NCBI GenBank assembly: GCA_037176845.1
Contig: JAYKXP010000051.1
Span: 248,001-312,000 of the forward strand
Source: Paramarasmius palmivorus
Lineage: Eukaryota; Basidiomycota; Agaricomycetes; Agaricales; Marasmiaceae
DNA: 64,000 nucleotides
Direction of reading: 5' to 3'
Below the pieces are notes generated by a model that saw only the letters and a list, made by a program, of their open reading frames with translations, made no database searches and was not told the DNA's origin. The position numbers and the translations under genes were made by a program. This document shows positions 9,985 to 19,870 of this stretch, piece by piece. The first letter of the stretch is position 1. Each line of letters starts with the position of its first letter.

Positions 9985-12763
9985 GGAAGATATTAATGTA
10001 GGCTTCGACACCGTTGATATTTCACGTTTGGACAACTCTGGGATTTACGATTCGGATACGGATAACGATACTCGTGTTGACGTAGAAGACCATGAACACG
10101 ATTCTTTGTACGAAAAACCCATCGAAGATAGCCTTAAGGACGTTAGCGACTCCCAAGATGATGATCACAACCGAGCCGGCCCAACAGTGGATGCTGAAAC
10201 AGCACCTGAAGCTGCTCATGGCAACCCGACGGATACCGAGCACGTAGCCGAGGATCCTACTAATACAACAAACCATGACCTGAGGGTGCGGACGACCAAC
10301 CTGACTCCGATCGAGCAGGTAGTGCCGACTCCAATCGAGCAGATAGTCGCCGCTATCGTTATGGATCCTACAATAGCTCCGTTCGAGACTAAGGAAGCAG
10401 GTACTTGTGTAATTAAGCGTTCGGTAAACACAAGTAGTACTAATACAGTTAAAATAGCATCGGTGGATGTTCCAAGTACTATCACTGGTGGTAATCCATC
10501 GGCTACAGTGATCCCTGAAGAATTGCCTAGCAAACCCGCCTCAAAGGTGGAACCGACGGCTAGCGAAGGAGTAGACGCATCTGCAGAGCCAAGCCACGGA
10601 CTACGCATTGACACCGACGTCGTAGGCGAGCTCCCACAGGCGACTGGCGATCCGGGCGTAGATCCACGTTCGCCGGAGAAACAGCCTGAGATGGTGGCCG
10701 CTACCGTTATAGATTCGACTGAACCCACGCGAGTTGAGTCAATGCAAACTGCCGAGCCCTCGATCTCATCCATTGGCGAAAACGTAACCGAGACTGCCAA
10801 CGAGCCGAAGCTTGATGCTGTTCCGACAGCTACAGAGTCGTCGTCAGGAACAACCGAGGCCTCCAGTGAAGCCCCTCCAGCTGCGCTAGTTGTGACGGAG
10901 CCAGACGATGATGCTACGACTACGCAATCGGCAGATAGTGCTAAGGAAGCATCTGTACCTGACCTACTCTCCAACCCTTCCGAACAATCAGGCGACCCTG
11001 GACCCACGATCGGGGCTGAGTCCACTGAAAGTAGCATACAGGACGTCCAGAAGACCTCAACCGAAAGTGTGGAACCTCAACAGGGTGATATCGAACGTAG
11101 CGAGGCCAGTCCTTTCCAGGATGAATCTCTGTCCCATGACAATCAGTTACCATCAGGTACTGTAAACCAAATCGAGACTTCACCTTCCGCCAGGACGGAC
11201 CTGACGATGGTCGAGTCACAGCCTATCAAGGGAGGGAAGGACTCTCAAGCCCCGGACACCGATGAGGTCAATACCGATCCCTTCACCAATCCGTTCGACG
11301 ACGCATCGAGCCACATCTTTGACGAGCCATCTTCCTTCACGAACGAAGAAAATGCTGCGGACCGATGGCCAACGGTCGAGATTAAACGTAGTGACTCGCG
11401 CCGACGACAGCGTCGCGATACTGGGGTCTCCGAGGCGGCCTCCTCATTTGTAAGCGCCTTGGACTTCTTCATACCCCCCGACGACTTCGATGTAGACAGC
11501 GAGATCGAGGAACCATCCGGAGACGCCGACGCTTTCGCAATGGACACAGAGGTTCATGCCGAACCTCCAGCGGCAGAACAAGGTGAAGGCCCAGAGGAGA
11601 TAGTGATAGCACCTCCAGCCGATAAGCCAGTCGGATTGCCAGTGGCTGAGAAGATGCCAAGTGTTGTAGAGATCACCGCTAGTGGCGAGCAGCATGAAGC
11701 TGGTTCATGGTTTTCCTACTCTTTCCAAAGTGCATGGAATCCGCCTGTTTCTGAGCCCAATGAGGATAGTACCTTGCAGACCAGCAAGCCTGCTGTCGTT
11801 GACGAAGGGACGGAATTAGTGGCTGAGAGTGTCAAAGAGCCCCAGGTTGCTGATTCTTCGGCATCGTGGTTCTCATTCTCTTTTCAGAGTGCCTGGGATA
11901 GGCTGAATGTCAGCTCGAGCGACGACACTCCGAATGACCCAGCAAATTCGCAGTTGCCCCAAGATACACCTTTGGGTGTTGCAGAGACAGATGGTGCAGG
12001 AAACGCGCCTGTAACACAGACGGATATGAGTGCTGTGGTGCAGGAGTCAGCGTCTGCAAGCGTGCCAGATGACGCCGACATGGCCTCAGGAGACGGGCAA
12101 TCTGCTGTCGTAACGTCGACATCCGATGCGGGTCAGGATGCAGAGAGAACAGACACTTCAGAGGTAATGGACGGTGTGAGCGAATCGGAAGGTGATGTGG
12201 TTTCGACGCATAAGGACTTGTCTTCGTCAGATGCTCTTCCAGCGAAGAGCGAACCTGCTGCAGAATCTGCCCTCAATACTTCCGAAGCAATGCTCAATGG
12301 AACTTCTGATCTCGGTGTCGAACATGCGAAAGGTGACGTCGGAGATGAAAAGGACCCCATTTCCTCTACCGTCGTCACTAATATCCCTGGCTCTTCCCCA
12401 CAACAGGATACTGCAGCTCCAAAGCCCGACGAAGCAGAAAAACTTTCCGTATCATCAGATCCATTGCAAGGTGGATCAGGAGACGGAGCCGACGGGATTC
12501 CAACACCACCAACTAGCGCACAACAGCAACCTGATGCTTTGGGCGAGGGCGCCAGCTCTGGCACGAAGCCCAATCTTTCTTCAGACCGGCCGGCTGGACC
12601 GGATAACAAGGTCAACGAGAACGACACAGATGTGCCATCTTCCAATACCCAACAACTTCTCGATGCACTCGATATGAACGTGTTTGATGACGATGGAACT
12701 CCGCAATTTTTCGATGTAGATGAGGACAACAAGGACGAAACGACAGTTTTCATAGCTCAGTAA
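9947..12763 (+). CDS. very long acidic disordered region, own gene or C-terminal part of BTB-C
   Basis: One uninterrupted frame of more than 900 codons, open since 9521, ends at 12763. Composition is Ser/Thr/Pro/Glu/Asp-rich with hardly any hydrophobic clusters, so it should be intrinsically disordered. Order-prone islands stand out: the paired motifs SWFSYSFQSAWNPP and SWFSFSFQSAWDRL about 57 residues apart, DPFTNPFDDASSHIFDEPSS, ALDFFIPPDDFDVDSEIEE, and a C-terminal QQLLDALDMNVFDDDG. There is no ATG with a clear promoter in this frame upstream of the low-complexity part, so it is more likely spliced onto BTB-C, for example through 9868-9946. A separate start at the ATG near 9798 is the alternative. 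No family recognised. Confidence 0.55.
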   Translation, partial: EIIEEVKGLESGEEDINVGFDTVDISRLDNSGIYDSDTDNDTRVDVEDHEHDSLYEKPIEDSLKDVSDSQDDDHNRAGPTVDAETAPEAAHGNPTDTEHVAEDPTNTTNHDLRVRTTNLTPIEQVVPTPIEQIVAAIVMDPTIAPFETKEAGTCVIKRSVNTSSTNTVKIASVDVPSTITGGNPSATVIPEELPSKPASKVEPTASEGVDASAEPSHGLRIDTDVVGELPQATGDPGVDPRSPEKQPEMVAATVIDSTEPTRVESMQTAEPSISSIGENVTETANEPKLDAVPTATESSSGTTEASSEAPPAALVVTEPDDDATTTQSADSAKEASVPDLLSNPSEQSGDPGPTIGAESTESSIQDVQKTSTESVEPQQGDIERSEASPFQDESLSHDNQLPSGTVNQIETSPSARTDLTMVESQPIKGGKDSQAPDTDEVNTDPFTNPFDDASSHIFDEPSSFTNEENAADRWPTVEIKRSDSRRRQRRDTGVSEAASSFVSALDFFIPPDDFDVDSEIEEPSGDADAFAMDTEVHAEPPAAEQGEGPEEIVIAPPADKPVGLPVAEKMPSVVEITASGEQHEAGSWFSYSFQSAWNPPVSEPNEDSTLQTSKPAVVDEGTELVAESVKEPQVADSSASWFSFSFQSAWDRLNVSSSDDTPNDPANSQLPQDTPLGVAETDGAGNAPVTQTDMSAVVQESASASVPDDADMASGDGQSAVVTSTSDAGQDAERTDTSEVMDGVSESEGDVVSTHKDLSSSDALPAKSEPAAESALNTSEAMLNGTSDLGVEHAKGDVGDEKDPISSTVVTNIPGSSPQQDTAAPKPDEAEKLSVSSDPLQGGSGDGADGIPTPPTSAQQQPDALGEGASSGTKPNLSSDRPAGPDNKVNENDTDVPSSNTQQLLDALDMNVFDDDGTPQFFDVDEDNKDETTVFIAQ

Positions 12764-13037
12764 CGCGCACATTCCAATATCTGTACCATACATATATCTA
12801 TTAGAGCTGTAGGATATGAACTTCGACTTGGCTGTAAATAATCTATTGTACTCACATGCAAAACCATATCATGGAATAGCTTTTCTTGTCGTGAAAGGAT
12901 AATAGTAGAAATTCGACCAAAGTGCGCGCGTAGTTGCCTACATTCTCATGAAGGTGAGAGGAGAGGAATATATTTGCTATAGGTGGTGTCATTGTCAACA
13001 CGAATTCCTAGCAAATCTGCATGCACTACTCGCCAGA

Positions 13038-13409
13038 TTATTGTGACGGCTTTTTCTCCTCATCGTTTGGACGACCTATTCTTCCCAGCATGACCTCCTT
13101 CCAACTGAACTTCTCGTCGAACACGATCTCCTCCGTTGGCCTTGCTAGCCTTCTGAGCCGCCGCAGCTCTTCGGAAGAAAGCGTCTTGTTGGAGTGAAAT
13201 TCATCTGTAATAGATTCCAGAACAGATATTCTGGCATTTATCTGGGATTTTTGTTCACTGAAAAATCTTCTTTGATAGACCAGGTGCAGAGAAAGAGAGG
13301 TAATAGCTATCGAGTAGAGCAGATGGGGGAGGTAACCGGAAAACATGACGAGAGCGTGAGAGTGCCTCGGTTGAAACGTTCTAACGGCGACGCCGAATGA
13401 CGAGTCCAC
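13038..13409 (-). CDS. small single-pass membrane protein, unknown function
   Basis: A 123-residue single-exon frame. It has one hydrophobic segment (residues about 22-44, FSGYLPHLLYSIAITSLSLH). A charged, probably helical stretch follows (EQKSQINARISVLESITDEF) with Leu spacing suggestive of a short coiled coil, and the tail is basic. A small TM protein with a coiled coil could be organellar, but there is no diagnostic motif. It lies tail-to-tail with the long disordered frame. Confidence reflects that it is short and unrecognised but has coherent composition. Confidence 0.5.
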   Translation of the reverse strand: MDSSFGVAVRTFQPRHSHALVMFSGYLPHLLYSIAITSLSLHLVYQRRFFSEQKSQINARISVLESITDEFHSNKTLSSEELRRLRRLARPTEEIVFDEKFSWKEVMLGRIGRPNDEEKKPSQ

Positions 13410-13444
13410 TTCATTCAGGACATCTCTAGCGCGACTCTTTCCGT

Positions 13445-13840
13445 CTACTTTGCCTTGAATGAGGAGATCCTACTCCAAAGAGCGACGGCACAAAGTCTGT
13501 GTTCCAGACGAGTTTTAGACCCTGGTATCAATATTCGATGACTATGCCCATATTTCCAAGTGTGTCCCAATTCTTCCTCCAGCCACGCGGAGCCCTTGTC
13601 CATCATAGAAAGCGCTAGCTCAACGGGGAAGATAATCTCAACTTTGGGATTGAAGGCCAAGTGAGACTCCAGCATCGGTAATGACTGCGGAAGGTGAAAG
13701 TCTGTTGACATTTTGAATTCCACATTCTGCCAGCGATGAGAGTGGCGAAGGGGATCGTTCAGTATCGGAATGTGAAGGGTGACTGAGTGATATTGCGAGT
13801 GGTCGTTCCTTGGACATCTCTAGGACGGCTCTTTCCATTT
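13445..13840 (-). pseudogene. chimeric relic made of F-box and BTB-D fragments
   Basis: On the minus strand, 13665-13827 closely matches part of the F-box gene at 16448-16632: both encode SKERPLAISLS and FKMSTDFHLPQSLPMLES. The relic lacks about 20 bp and has point changes that break the frame. Immediately downstream (13445-13665) it switches to a copy of the BTB-D 3' end; both encode a version of SMMDKGS. The 20-mer at 13477-13496 recurs at 13871-13890, an offset of 394 bp. It therefore looks like a product of local duplication and recombination, not a functional gene. Confidence 0.75.
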
Positions 13841-13959
13841 ACTTTCCTTTGAATTGGGGAATCCTTTGCCAAAGAGCGACGGCACAAAGTTTCAGTTACA
13901 GATAAGTTTTTCAAGTTAGATTCAGTATCATGATCAGTGACTACTTTTCAAAGTGTATG

Positions 13960-14848
13960 TTACAGTTCTCCTTTGGGCCATACAGAGCCCTTGTCCATCA
14001 TAGAAAGCTCATCGGAGAAGATATTCTCAACTTGGGGATCGATGGCCAATTCGCTCCTAATACGATGGTTATTGCGCGGGTGTCCACATTGATTGCAGTT
14101 ATCGTAATTGCCATAACCATTGTAGCTGGTAACCACCTCTTCACGAGCTCTTCGACATGCGCCATTTTGTTTGTTCGTCTGCTGCCAGTTCCGAATGTAC
14201 AGCAACCGCATAGCCGTCTTCAAGCCCAATTCTTCGAGCTTCTCCAATGGCAAAAGGGCATTTTCAGTGCTGGATAATCCTGTCAATCCTTCCAGCACCC
14301 ACGACTTGACAGAATATCGTCTGCCCAACTCAACCCGCTCTACGAAGTCCTCGTTGGATGATGAGATATTCGTGATCGCGCGCTGCCGAATGTCCTTGAA
14401 TCCCCACGGTGTAGCCAACTTCAACACGGAGATCCATTGGGTGCGCGAGAGATCGGTAGGAGTAGGCAAGCCTACAGTTCTGTCATCCTTAGTATTAGTA
14501 TAACCTCAACGTCTCCGAACATGGCTAACATACAGTGGGTAGATTATTCTGACCAGCTGCAAGAAATCGTCTGCAGTAGCATCCTGTGGTAACACTAGTT
14601 TGACTGGGTGTTCGTCCGATGTGCCTTCGACGCTGGTGGACGATATCTGCGATGCCCCTTGAAACACTTCAGATTTTTCGTGGAAATAACGTGAAGGGAC
14701 TTTGAAGAGTGTGCCCTCAATCTAAGAGTAGGTGGTACGAGAGCTAAGAGAAGGCATATCAATATCATGCAACAATCCCGACCTGATAAACGATAGTATC
14801 GATGTAGTACTGTTCATGTCGGCGAGGAACGGGCGAATCTCTGTCCAT
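13960..14848 (-). CDS. BTB/POZ domain protein, paralogue D
   Basis: Inverted member of the BTB cluster. Exons (in order) are 14848-14783, 14721-14534 and 14479-13960. The 188 nt second exon equals the second exon of paralogue C and also ends in phase 2 (RIIYPL). Exon 1 ends EQYYIDTIVYQ. Exon 2 has FKVPSRYFHEKSEVFQG, the BTB core. Exon 3 has TQWISVLKLATPWGFKDIRQ and a Leu-rich helical half. The C-terminus has CNQCGHPRNNH and ends in SMMDKGSVWPKGEL, the segment that was copied into the neighbouring relic. It is more divergent than A-C. Function unknown beyond BTB-type protein interaction. Confidence 0.75.
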
Positions 14849-15558
14849 TCTGGAGCGCAAGTGGAATTAGCCCCAGCTGCAGTGGGACAGTGAAGGACTA
14901 CTCACCTGGGAGGTGTGCTCTATGCAATGGAGAATGGTGCGTATCTGGAATCAGGTCTTTATATGCGAAAGAATACATAGTGTGTAGGCGTCATGTGGCC
15001 GACCACGACGATTCTATCAAACTTAGAGAGATGTCAGTAAAAACACGGGAACACGACTCAAATCTCCTTACGGCGTGCTTCAATTCTATTTGACAGACGC
15101 AGCACCTCATGTCGGCCCAGGGATTGACCCAAGAATCTAGTGACCAAATGTGTGTTTCTTGAATTTCATTTCGATTGCGCAGTTCCAGGCCGCAGTATAG
15201 AAGATAGAAGCTCGGAACATCCTTCAGGTTGCCTTCAGGAAGATGTGACAGTGGGAGAGGTCGGAACATGGTTGTTGGGACAGTGCCTGGCGGGGAAACG
15301 TGCGATGGCATTAAGAGTGGAGTTCGACATTATACGCAGGCGCCATGTTTAGAACCTAAAAATGTTCAGTGGATCACCACAATAAATACGAAAGGAGCGC
15401 ACAAGGGACATTATATGTGCAGTAACGATGATGGTGTTGGCAAGAAAAGGTTTGATTCTCATCTATGTATCTATCTCATCGGACTCAATACGCGATGAAT
15501 TATATCTTCGATTTCAACACCAAAGGGATACGTGTTTTTTATCAACTCGAACCAAGTT
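14849..15558. other. spacer between BTB-D and the F-box gene
   Basis: Short open frames occur on both strands (for example around 14991-15311) but none has a recognisable domain or splice structure. No gene called. Confidence 0.4.
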
Positions 15559-17160
15559 TCAAACATTCTCTAACTCTAATTCAACTTGAAGCCCTTCCTC
15601 CCGCAAATTCTCAAGAAAATGCATTGTGGGTTTACCACAGTTAGAAGGGGAACAGGCCAACCGGAAAGACTGTAGCTGTCTGAACTGTATCCCTTCCACA
15701 GACTCCCACCCATCTTTGTCCCACCTTGATAGTATCATTTCATGCAAGGAATCAGATTCAAAGTTGTCCCCAGGGGTATCGATATGAAGGTGAATGAGAT
15801 TTGGAAGCAAGATTTGCGCCGATTCCTTGTGTCCAAGTCGTGGAAGGGTCATCTGCTGAAGGAACCAATCGGTAATTATCGGTTCGTATTCGTTGTCAAC
15901 CGCTGAAGAGTCATATATATCGAATGTTTCGAGAGATGGCGTCTCCAATAAGAGGTCCACCAATGGCTCCGGATCGAGGACAACAGCATCGAACTTTAGA
16001 GAAACGAGCGACTCTGTTCGCGATCGCTGTAACATTTCGATAAGAGTAGATACCTGGAAATAATACGGATCCCCCCTGGATCCAGATACCGCGAAGTGTG
16101 TGATACTGGGCAAAGTGAGATGGGAAAAGAATTCATCGTCTGACCACATATTCCCCAATGTCATTGATCGTAATGATGCCAGGGTGACTGGAGTGAGAGC
16201 ATTATCATCTGGATAGTCATCCACACACTGGCTGAAATGAAGGGAGGATAGCATGGGACACTTCTGCAAGACGACGAAGAGGTCTTCGAGCCCACAATCA
16301 GTGTCGACAATTGTGAGGTGCGTCAGAGACGCGATATCGAAACGCGTGTGGAGGTTCATGTCATCGCCAATACATGATAGACGAAGATCGAGTAGGAGAG
16401 GGCTCGAAACGGCGGGAGTATCGCTGGCTGGTAATTTGCCCCAGAGAGTGAGACTCTCAAGCATCGGTAATGACTGAGGAAGGTGAAAGTCTGTTGACAT
16501 CTTGAATTCCACATTCCGCCAGCGATGAGAGTGACGAAGGAGATCATTCAGTATTGGGATGTGAAGGGTGACTGAGCGATAAAGGGGCACTGAAAGGGAT
16601 ATTGCGAGTGGTCGTTCCTTGGACTTCTCCAAACAGAGTGTCGCGAAACTGTGTAGCTTCCGTGCCTTTTTCTCGCTAGCGCCGTGTTGAAACGAGAAGT
16701 TGAGCTGCGACCACAAGTCCGGTAGTGAAAACGAAATCGACCGCCATTTAGAGCAGACGTGGCTCAATGTAAGAGCAATGCTAGTGTTTCGCTGACTGCG
16801 AGTGTCCCAGCATTCCTCAGAATCCCGTCGACATATGAGAAATATGGATGACAGTGTTTCGGGTGGGAGATGGTGTATCGACGGCCTGACCAGCACGCGC
16901 ATTCGTTGAATGATAGATGTCAACGCGTTGCGCTTCTCCTCGTACCTCCTCGTCGACTCTCGCATGTCCGTCTCGTATCCTGCTAGCTGCGCTTCTGTTT
17001 CTTTCACGGCATCGTATAAGAATACAGACTGCGAACCCAGTGGAACATGATTTCCAGGATGTGCGAGAAGGTATTCTTCGATTACAGAGAAATGATTGGT
17101 CTGTTCGGGGAATGAACGATGACACTGCGAGCAAAGCTCAACAGGGTCTGTGACTACCAT
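15559..17160 (-). CDS. F-box-like domain protein with leucine-rich C-terminus
   Basis: A single-exon frame of 533 residues. It starts with a Cys pair (LCSQCHRSFPEQ). Next comes a coiled-coil-like stretch (about 50-85, with EKRNALTSIIQRMRVLV) and then the F-box-like core IHHLPPETLSSIFLICRR with LSHVCSKWRSISFSLPDLW. The remainder is an irregular LRR-like region with repeated Leu and LTLWGKLPA, LTHLTIVDTDCG and SLRSMTLGN. Such proteins are a large agaric family and probably act as SCF ubiquitin ligase substrate adaptors through Skp1. Part of this gene (16448-16632) has been copied to 13665-13827. Confidence 0.8.
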   Translation of the reverse strand: MVVTDPVELCSQCHRSFPEQTNHFSVIEEYLLAHPGNHVPLGSQSVFLYDAVKETEAQLAGYETDMRESTRRYEEKRNALTSIIQRMRVLVRPSIHHLPPETLSSIFLICRRDSEECWDTRSQRNTSIALTLSHVCSKWRSISFSLPDLWSQLNFSFQHGASEKKARKLHSFATLCLEKSKERPLAISLSVPLYRSVTLHIPILNDLLRHSHRWRNVEFKMSTDFHLPQSLPMLESLTLWGKLPASDTPAVSSPLLLDLRLSCIGDDMNLHTRFDIASLTHLTIVDTDCGLEDLFVVLQKCPMLSSLHFSQCVDDYPDDNALTPVTLASLRSMTLGNMWSDDEFFSHLTLPSITHFAVSGSRGDPYYFQVSTLIEMLQRSRTESLVSLKFDAVVLDPEPLVDLLLETPSLETFDIYDSSAVDNEYEPIITDWFLQQMTLPRLGHKESAQILLPNLIHLHIDTPGDNFESDSLHEMILSRWDKDGWESVEGIQFRQLQSFRLACSPSNCGKPTMHFLENLREEGLQVELELENV

Positions 17161-18018
17161 CTTTTGACCTATGATACCTTAGCGAAAGATCAGGACAAAC
17201 CAAGAAGACTCACAGTCGCAAGAGTACGTGATGGTGGTGGTGAGACAAGAGGAGTCTGAGACATCAAGTCATCTATCCGTCATCTATCCGGATCCATCTA
17301 TCTCTTCTGACTTTCACGTCCCTTGGGCCTTCTGACTCACTTGCTTGTTTTTGCAAAAAGAACGCGCCTCTGAGGCTAAAATCGTCTCTGGATGCATAAT
17401 TCGGGCTCAGGATAAGGCGAAGTCAAGTTGCCTTGGTGAAAATTTGATTTTGACATTCAACCTCGTTCAGCAAGGCAACCCAACCTTTCCGAATGCTTCT
17501 AGAGTCTGAAAGAATGCCAGACCTAGTATTTGTTCCACTACGCAAACTTACATTTTATGCAAAAAAGAGGGAAATATCTTGCCATAGGTGATAATCCGGA
17601 CCGGGAATGGGTACGTGTTTCGTGTCGGGCGTTGTTCTTGGAGCTCAGGCTAAGCAACATCTCAGAAGAGACCCAAGAAGAATCACTACAAACTGCTCGA
17701 ACAAAAAGCAACAGAAAGTGTTATACTCGTCCTTTTCCAATGTGGTCAGATCCGGTGTCTGGTCCCCGAACTGCTGCGAAGTTCTAGGGAGCGTCATCCT
17801 GTTCATTCAACGTTTCAACTTTGGCCCCTTCATGGGTTTTACCTTAAGGGACAAGCCACAACTTTTTGTGGTCGGGCCACAACAGGACAATGGTTGTGCC
17901 AGTTCTGTCCGCCATTGTCTTCGCCCATGCTCTGGTATATAAGACCTGTATTCCAGTACCACACCCTCACGGACCACCCTCACGACCTGCACGGAAATAA
18001 ACTCTTCGCACCTCGAAG
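17161..18018. other. spacer before a small gene
   Basis: No gene recognised. The hexamer-like duplication atctatccgtcatctatccg lies at about 17269-17289. The right end holds a TATA box (separate entry) for the gene at 18019. Confidence 0.4.
17937..17944 (+). promoter_or_regulatory. TATA box for the small gene at 18019
   Basis: TATATAAG lies about 80 bp before the ATG at 18019, with CACCCTCACGGACC-type pyrimidine-rich leader in between. Spacing is as expected for a TATA box and a 40-50 nt 5' leader. Confidence 0.5.
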
Positions 18019-18425
18019 ATGAATCCCATCGTTCCCTCAGTCAAGAAGGTCTCCAAATTACCTCCCTTATGCGTGCGTTAATATCTCATAAGCCAGGATT
18101 CACCGCGGGTTACTCATTTGCAGCACATCTTTCAGACTGACGAGGCTTGCACATTCAAGGGTCCGCATCGTCACTATGACGCCCAGCGGTCTTTCTCGTC
18201 CGTATCCGAGAAACCTGTTGGAGAATCTGAGGATCAAGAGTCGCACACTCTTTCCGCCGTTGGGGAAATGGACCGCGAAGACCATCCCAAATCACCGGAT
18301 CGTTGGACTATTCCGCGACCTCCCGCTAGGGCTACGAAGAGCAGGCCGGTACGTTGCGTTTTCAGTGCTTAGTTCGCTGCATCGCCGCTCAGGCCACTTT
18401 CAACAGGCGCGTGCACGACACGTGA
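18019..18425 (+). CDS. small basic protein, unknown function
   Basis: Inferred from three exons: 18019-18072, 18124 onward through KSRP, then an intron with GTACGT donor to the acceptor near 18391, ending with a stop at 18423-18425. The result is about 110 residues, rich in Lys, Arg, His and Ser, with no TM segment or signal peptide. The TATA box upstream and phase-continuous introns support a real gene, but no family is recognised. If the second intron is not used the frame stops at 18372 instead. Confidence 0.4.
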
Positions 18426-19870
18426 CTCCTTTCCGTGCCAGGCTCGCGAAATTGAAACTTTTCCCTGAACTCAAGCTGGATGCCTCTGACAAGAGGGCCT
18501 GAGCATACGAAGCTTTCTGTCTCAACGATTCTGTTCCTCCGTTGTACTTATACTCGAAGACACATGCACTGGGCACTTTTTTTCTTTTCTAAGTTTGGGC
18601 TTGTAGATGTTATATATCACGTTCTTCCTTTCCACGGGTCGATTCTTGTTAATTTCATTTCTCATTCTTCCTGACGTTCCCTTGCCATGGCTAGTCATTA
18701 TCTCGACGATAGGTCCTTATCACCATTCTTTGGTACAGACTGCTGATCACTGATGCTTCGTATGCTCTCCCGCAGGTCTATGATTGAGGGACATGATCCA
18801 CTGAAATCCAGTACCTGAATCATTCCTAGTCGTCGTCACGACGACAGTATTCTGCAGGAAAGACCCCTGAATAACTTGCGGTATTCTTTCAAACCCCCGC
18901 CGCCGCCGCCACCAGGGCGAGTCGGTTCCGACCGCAGCGGTTGCCCGCATCATACCTTCACTAATTAAGGATGGTCCCAGTATGTATACACACAAAGGAT
19001 TTCGTACCATGGCCAGTAATCGAGCGGCGGATATTTGGACCGCCAAGGAATTGGCGATGATACTTTGCTCGCATAAGTTCGCACCACATATCCTCCGGAG
19101 TCTCAAAAAGCTTCCTTTCCGAACGCCATCTACTTTATCCTCCTCCATAGCACCCTCGTCATCAAGGGAGCGATTTGAAAACGATCTAAGGATGGCCAAA
19201 ATCAATATACATATATGCTCTCCGTCTGAATATCGCTGAACACCGACTCTCAGGTGTCCCCATCCGGTCCAAATCATGGTCCCGGCCAAGAACTAGGGCT
19301 ACGGCCTGTCCCAGCCTGTCCCAAAGCAGCGTCTCGTTCTGCTTGGGACGCTTATTTTGGTATAGAATAGAAAAAAAAGTGACAAATTTCTACCTTCCAT
19401 TCACCTTGCACCACTGAACCCTGTCAACTCTGCGCCGCGGAAGTTGGATGCAAGTCTCCTCTCTGTCGAATATCTGCGTCTTTGAATGCTTGGACTTTAA
19501 CCATGCGTGCATTGTGAACCTCACTGAATTGCATGGAGGAATTGAACAGAAGACTTGCAGAAAGACAGCCTCCTTGTTGCACTATCTGGGGAACGGCCGG
19601 ACTATTCGGTCTGGACTCGTGGAGTGATGAGATCAATATTTCAAGCGAATTGAATGACGGCCACGTGGCCAATCATTTTTCTAAATGTTCGCTAAAAAGA
19701 GAGCCTCATCAGAACAAGTCCTGGCGAACCGTCCAGCGACATGTGGACCCATTGAACATTCTTCTCTCTGCTGTCCTTATTTCTTGAGCTTCTTTCTCTT
19801 TTCATTCATCATTCCCCGTTTATTCTCTCGTTCTTTTACCTAGAATTGTACTACAAGTACAGCCTACACA
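18426..19870. other. spacer with a doubtful 180-codon frame
   Basis: A minus-strand frame of 180 codons (18747-19289) is open but shows no domain, and a + strand frame (18982-19239) overlaps it. A (CCG)n-like patch sits at 18897-18912. An A-rich run is at 19370-19378. CT-rich sequence at 19780-19840 probably belongs to the promoter of the next gene. Confidence 0.35.

Noticed and set aside
10216..11037. Long minus-strand frame of Ser/Val/Gly-rich sequence
   Set aside because: It is the shadow of the low-complexity disordered gene on the other strand.
18747..19289. 180-codon minus-strand frame
   Set aside because: No domain, overlaps another open frame, no convincing start context; kept only as spacer.
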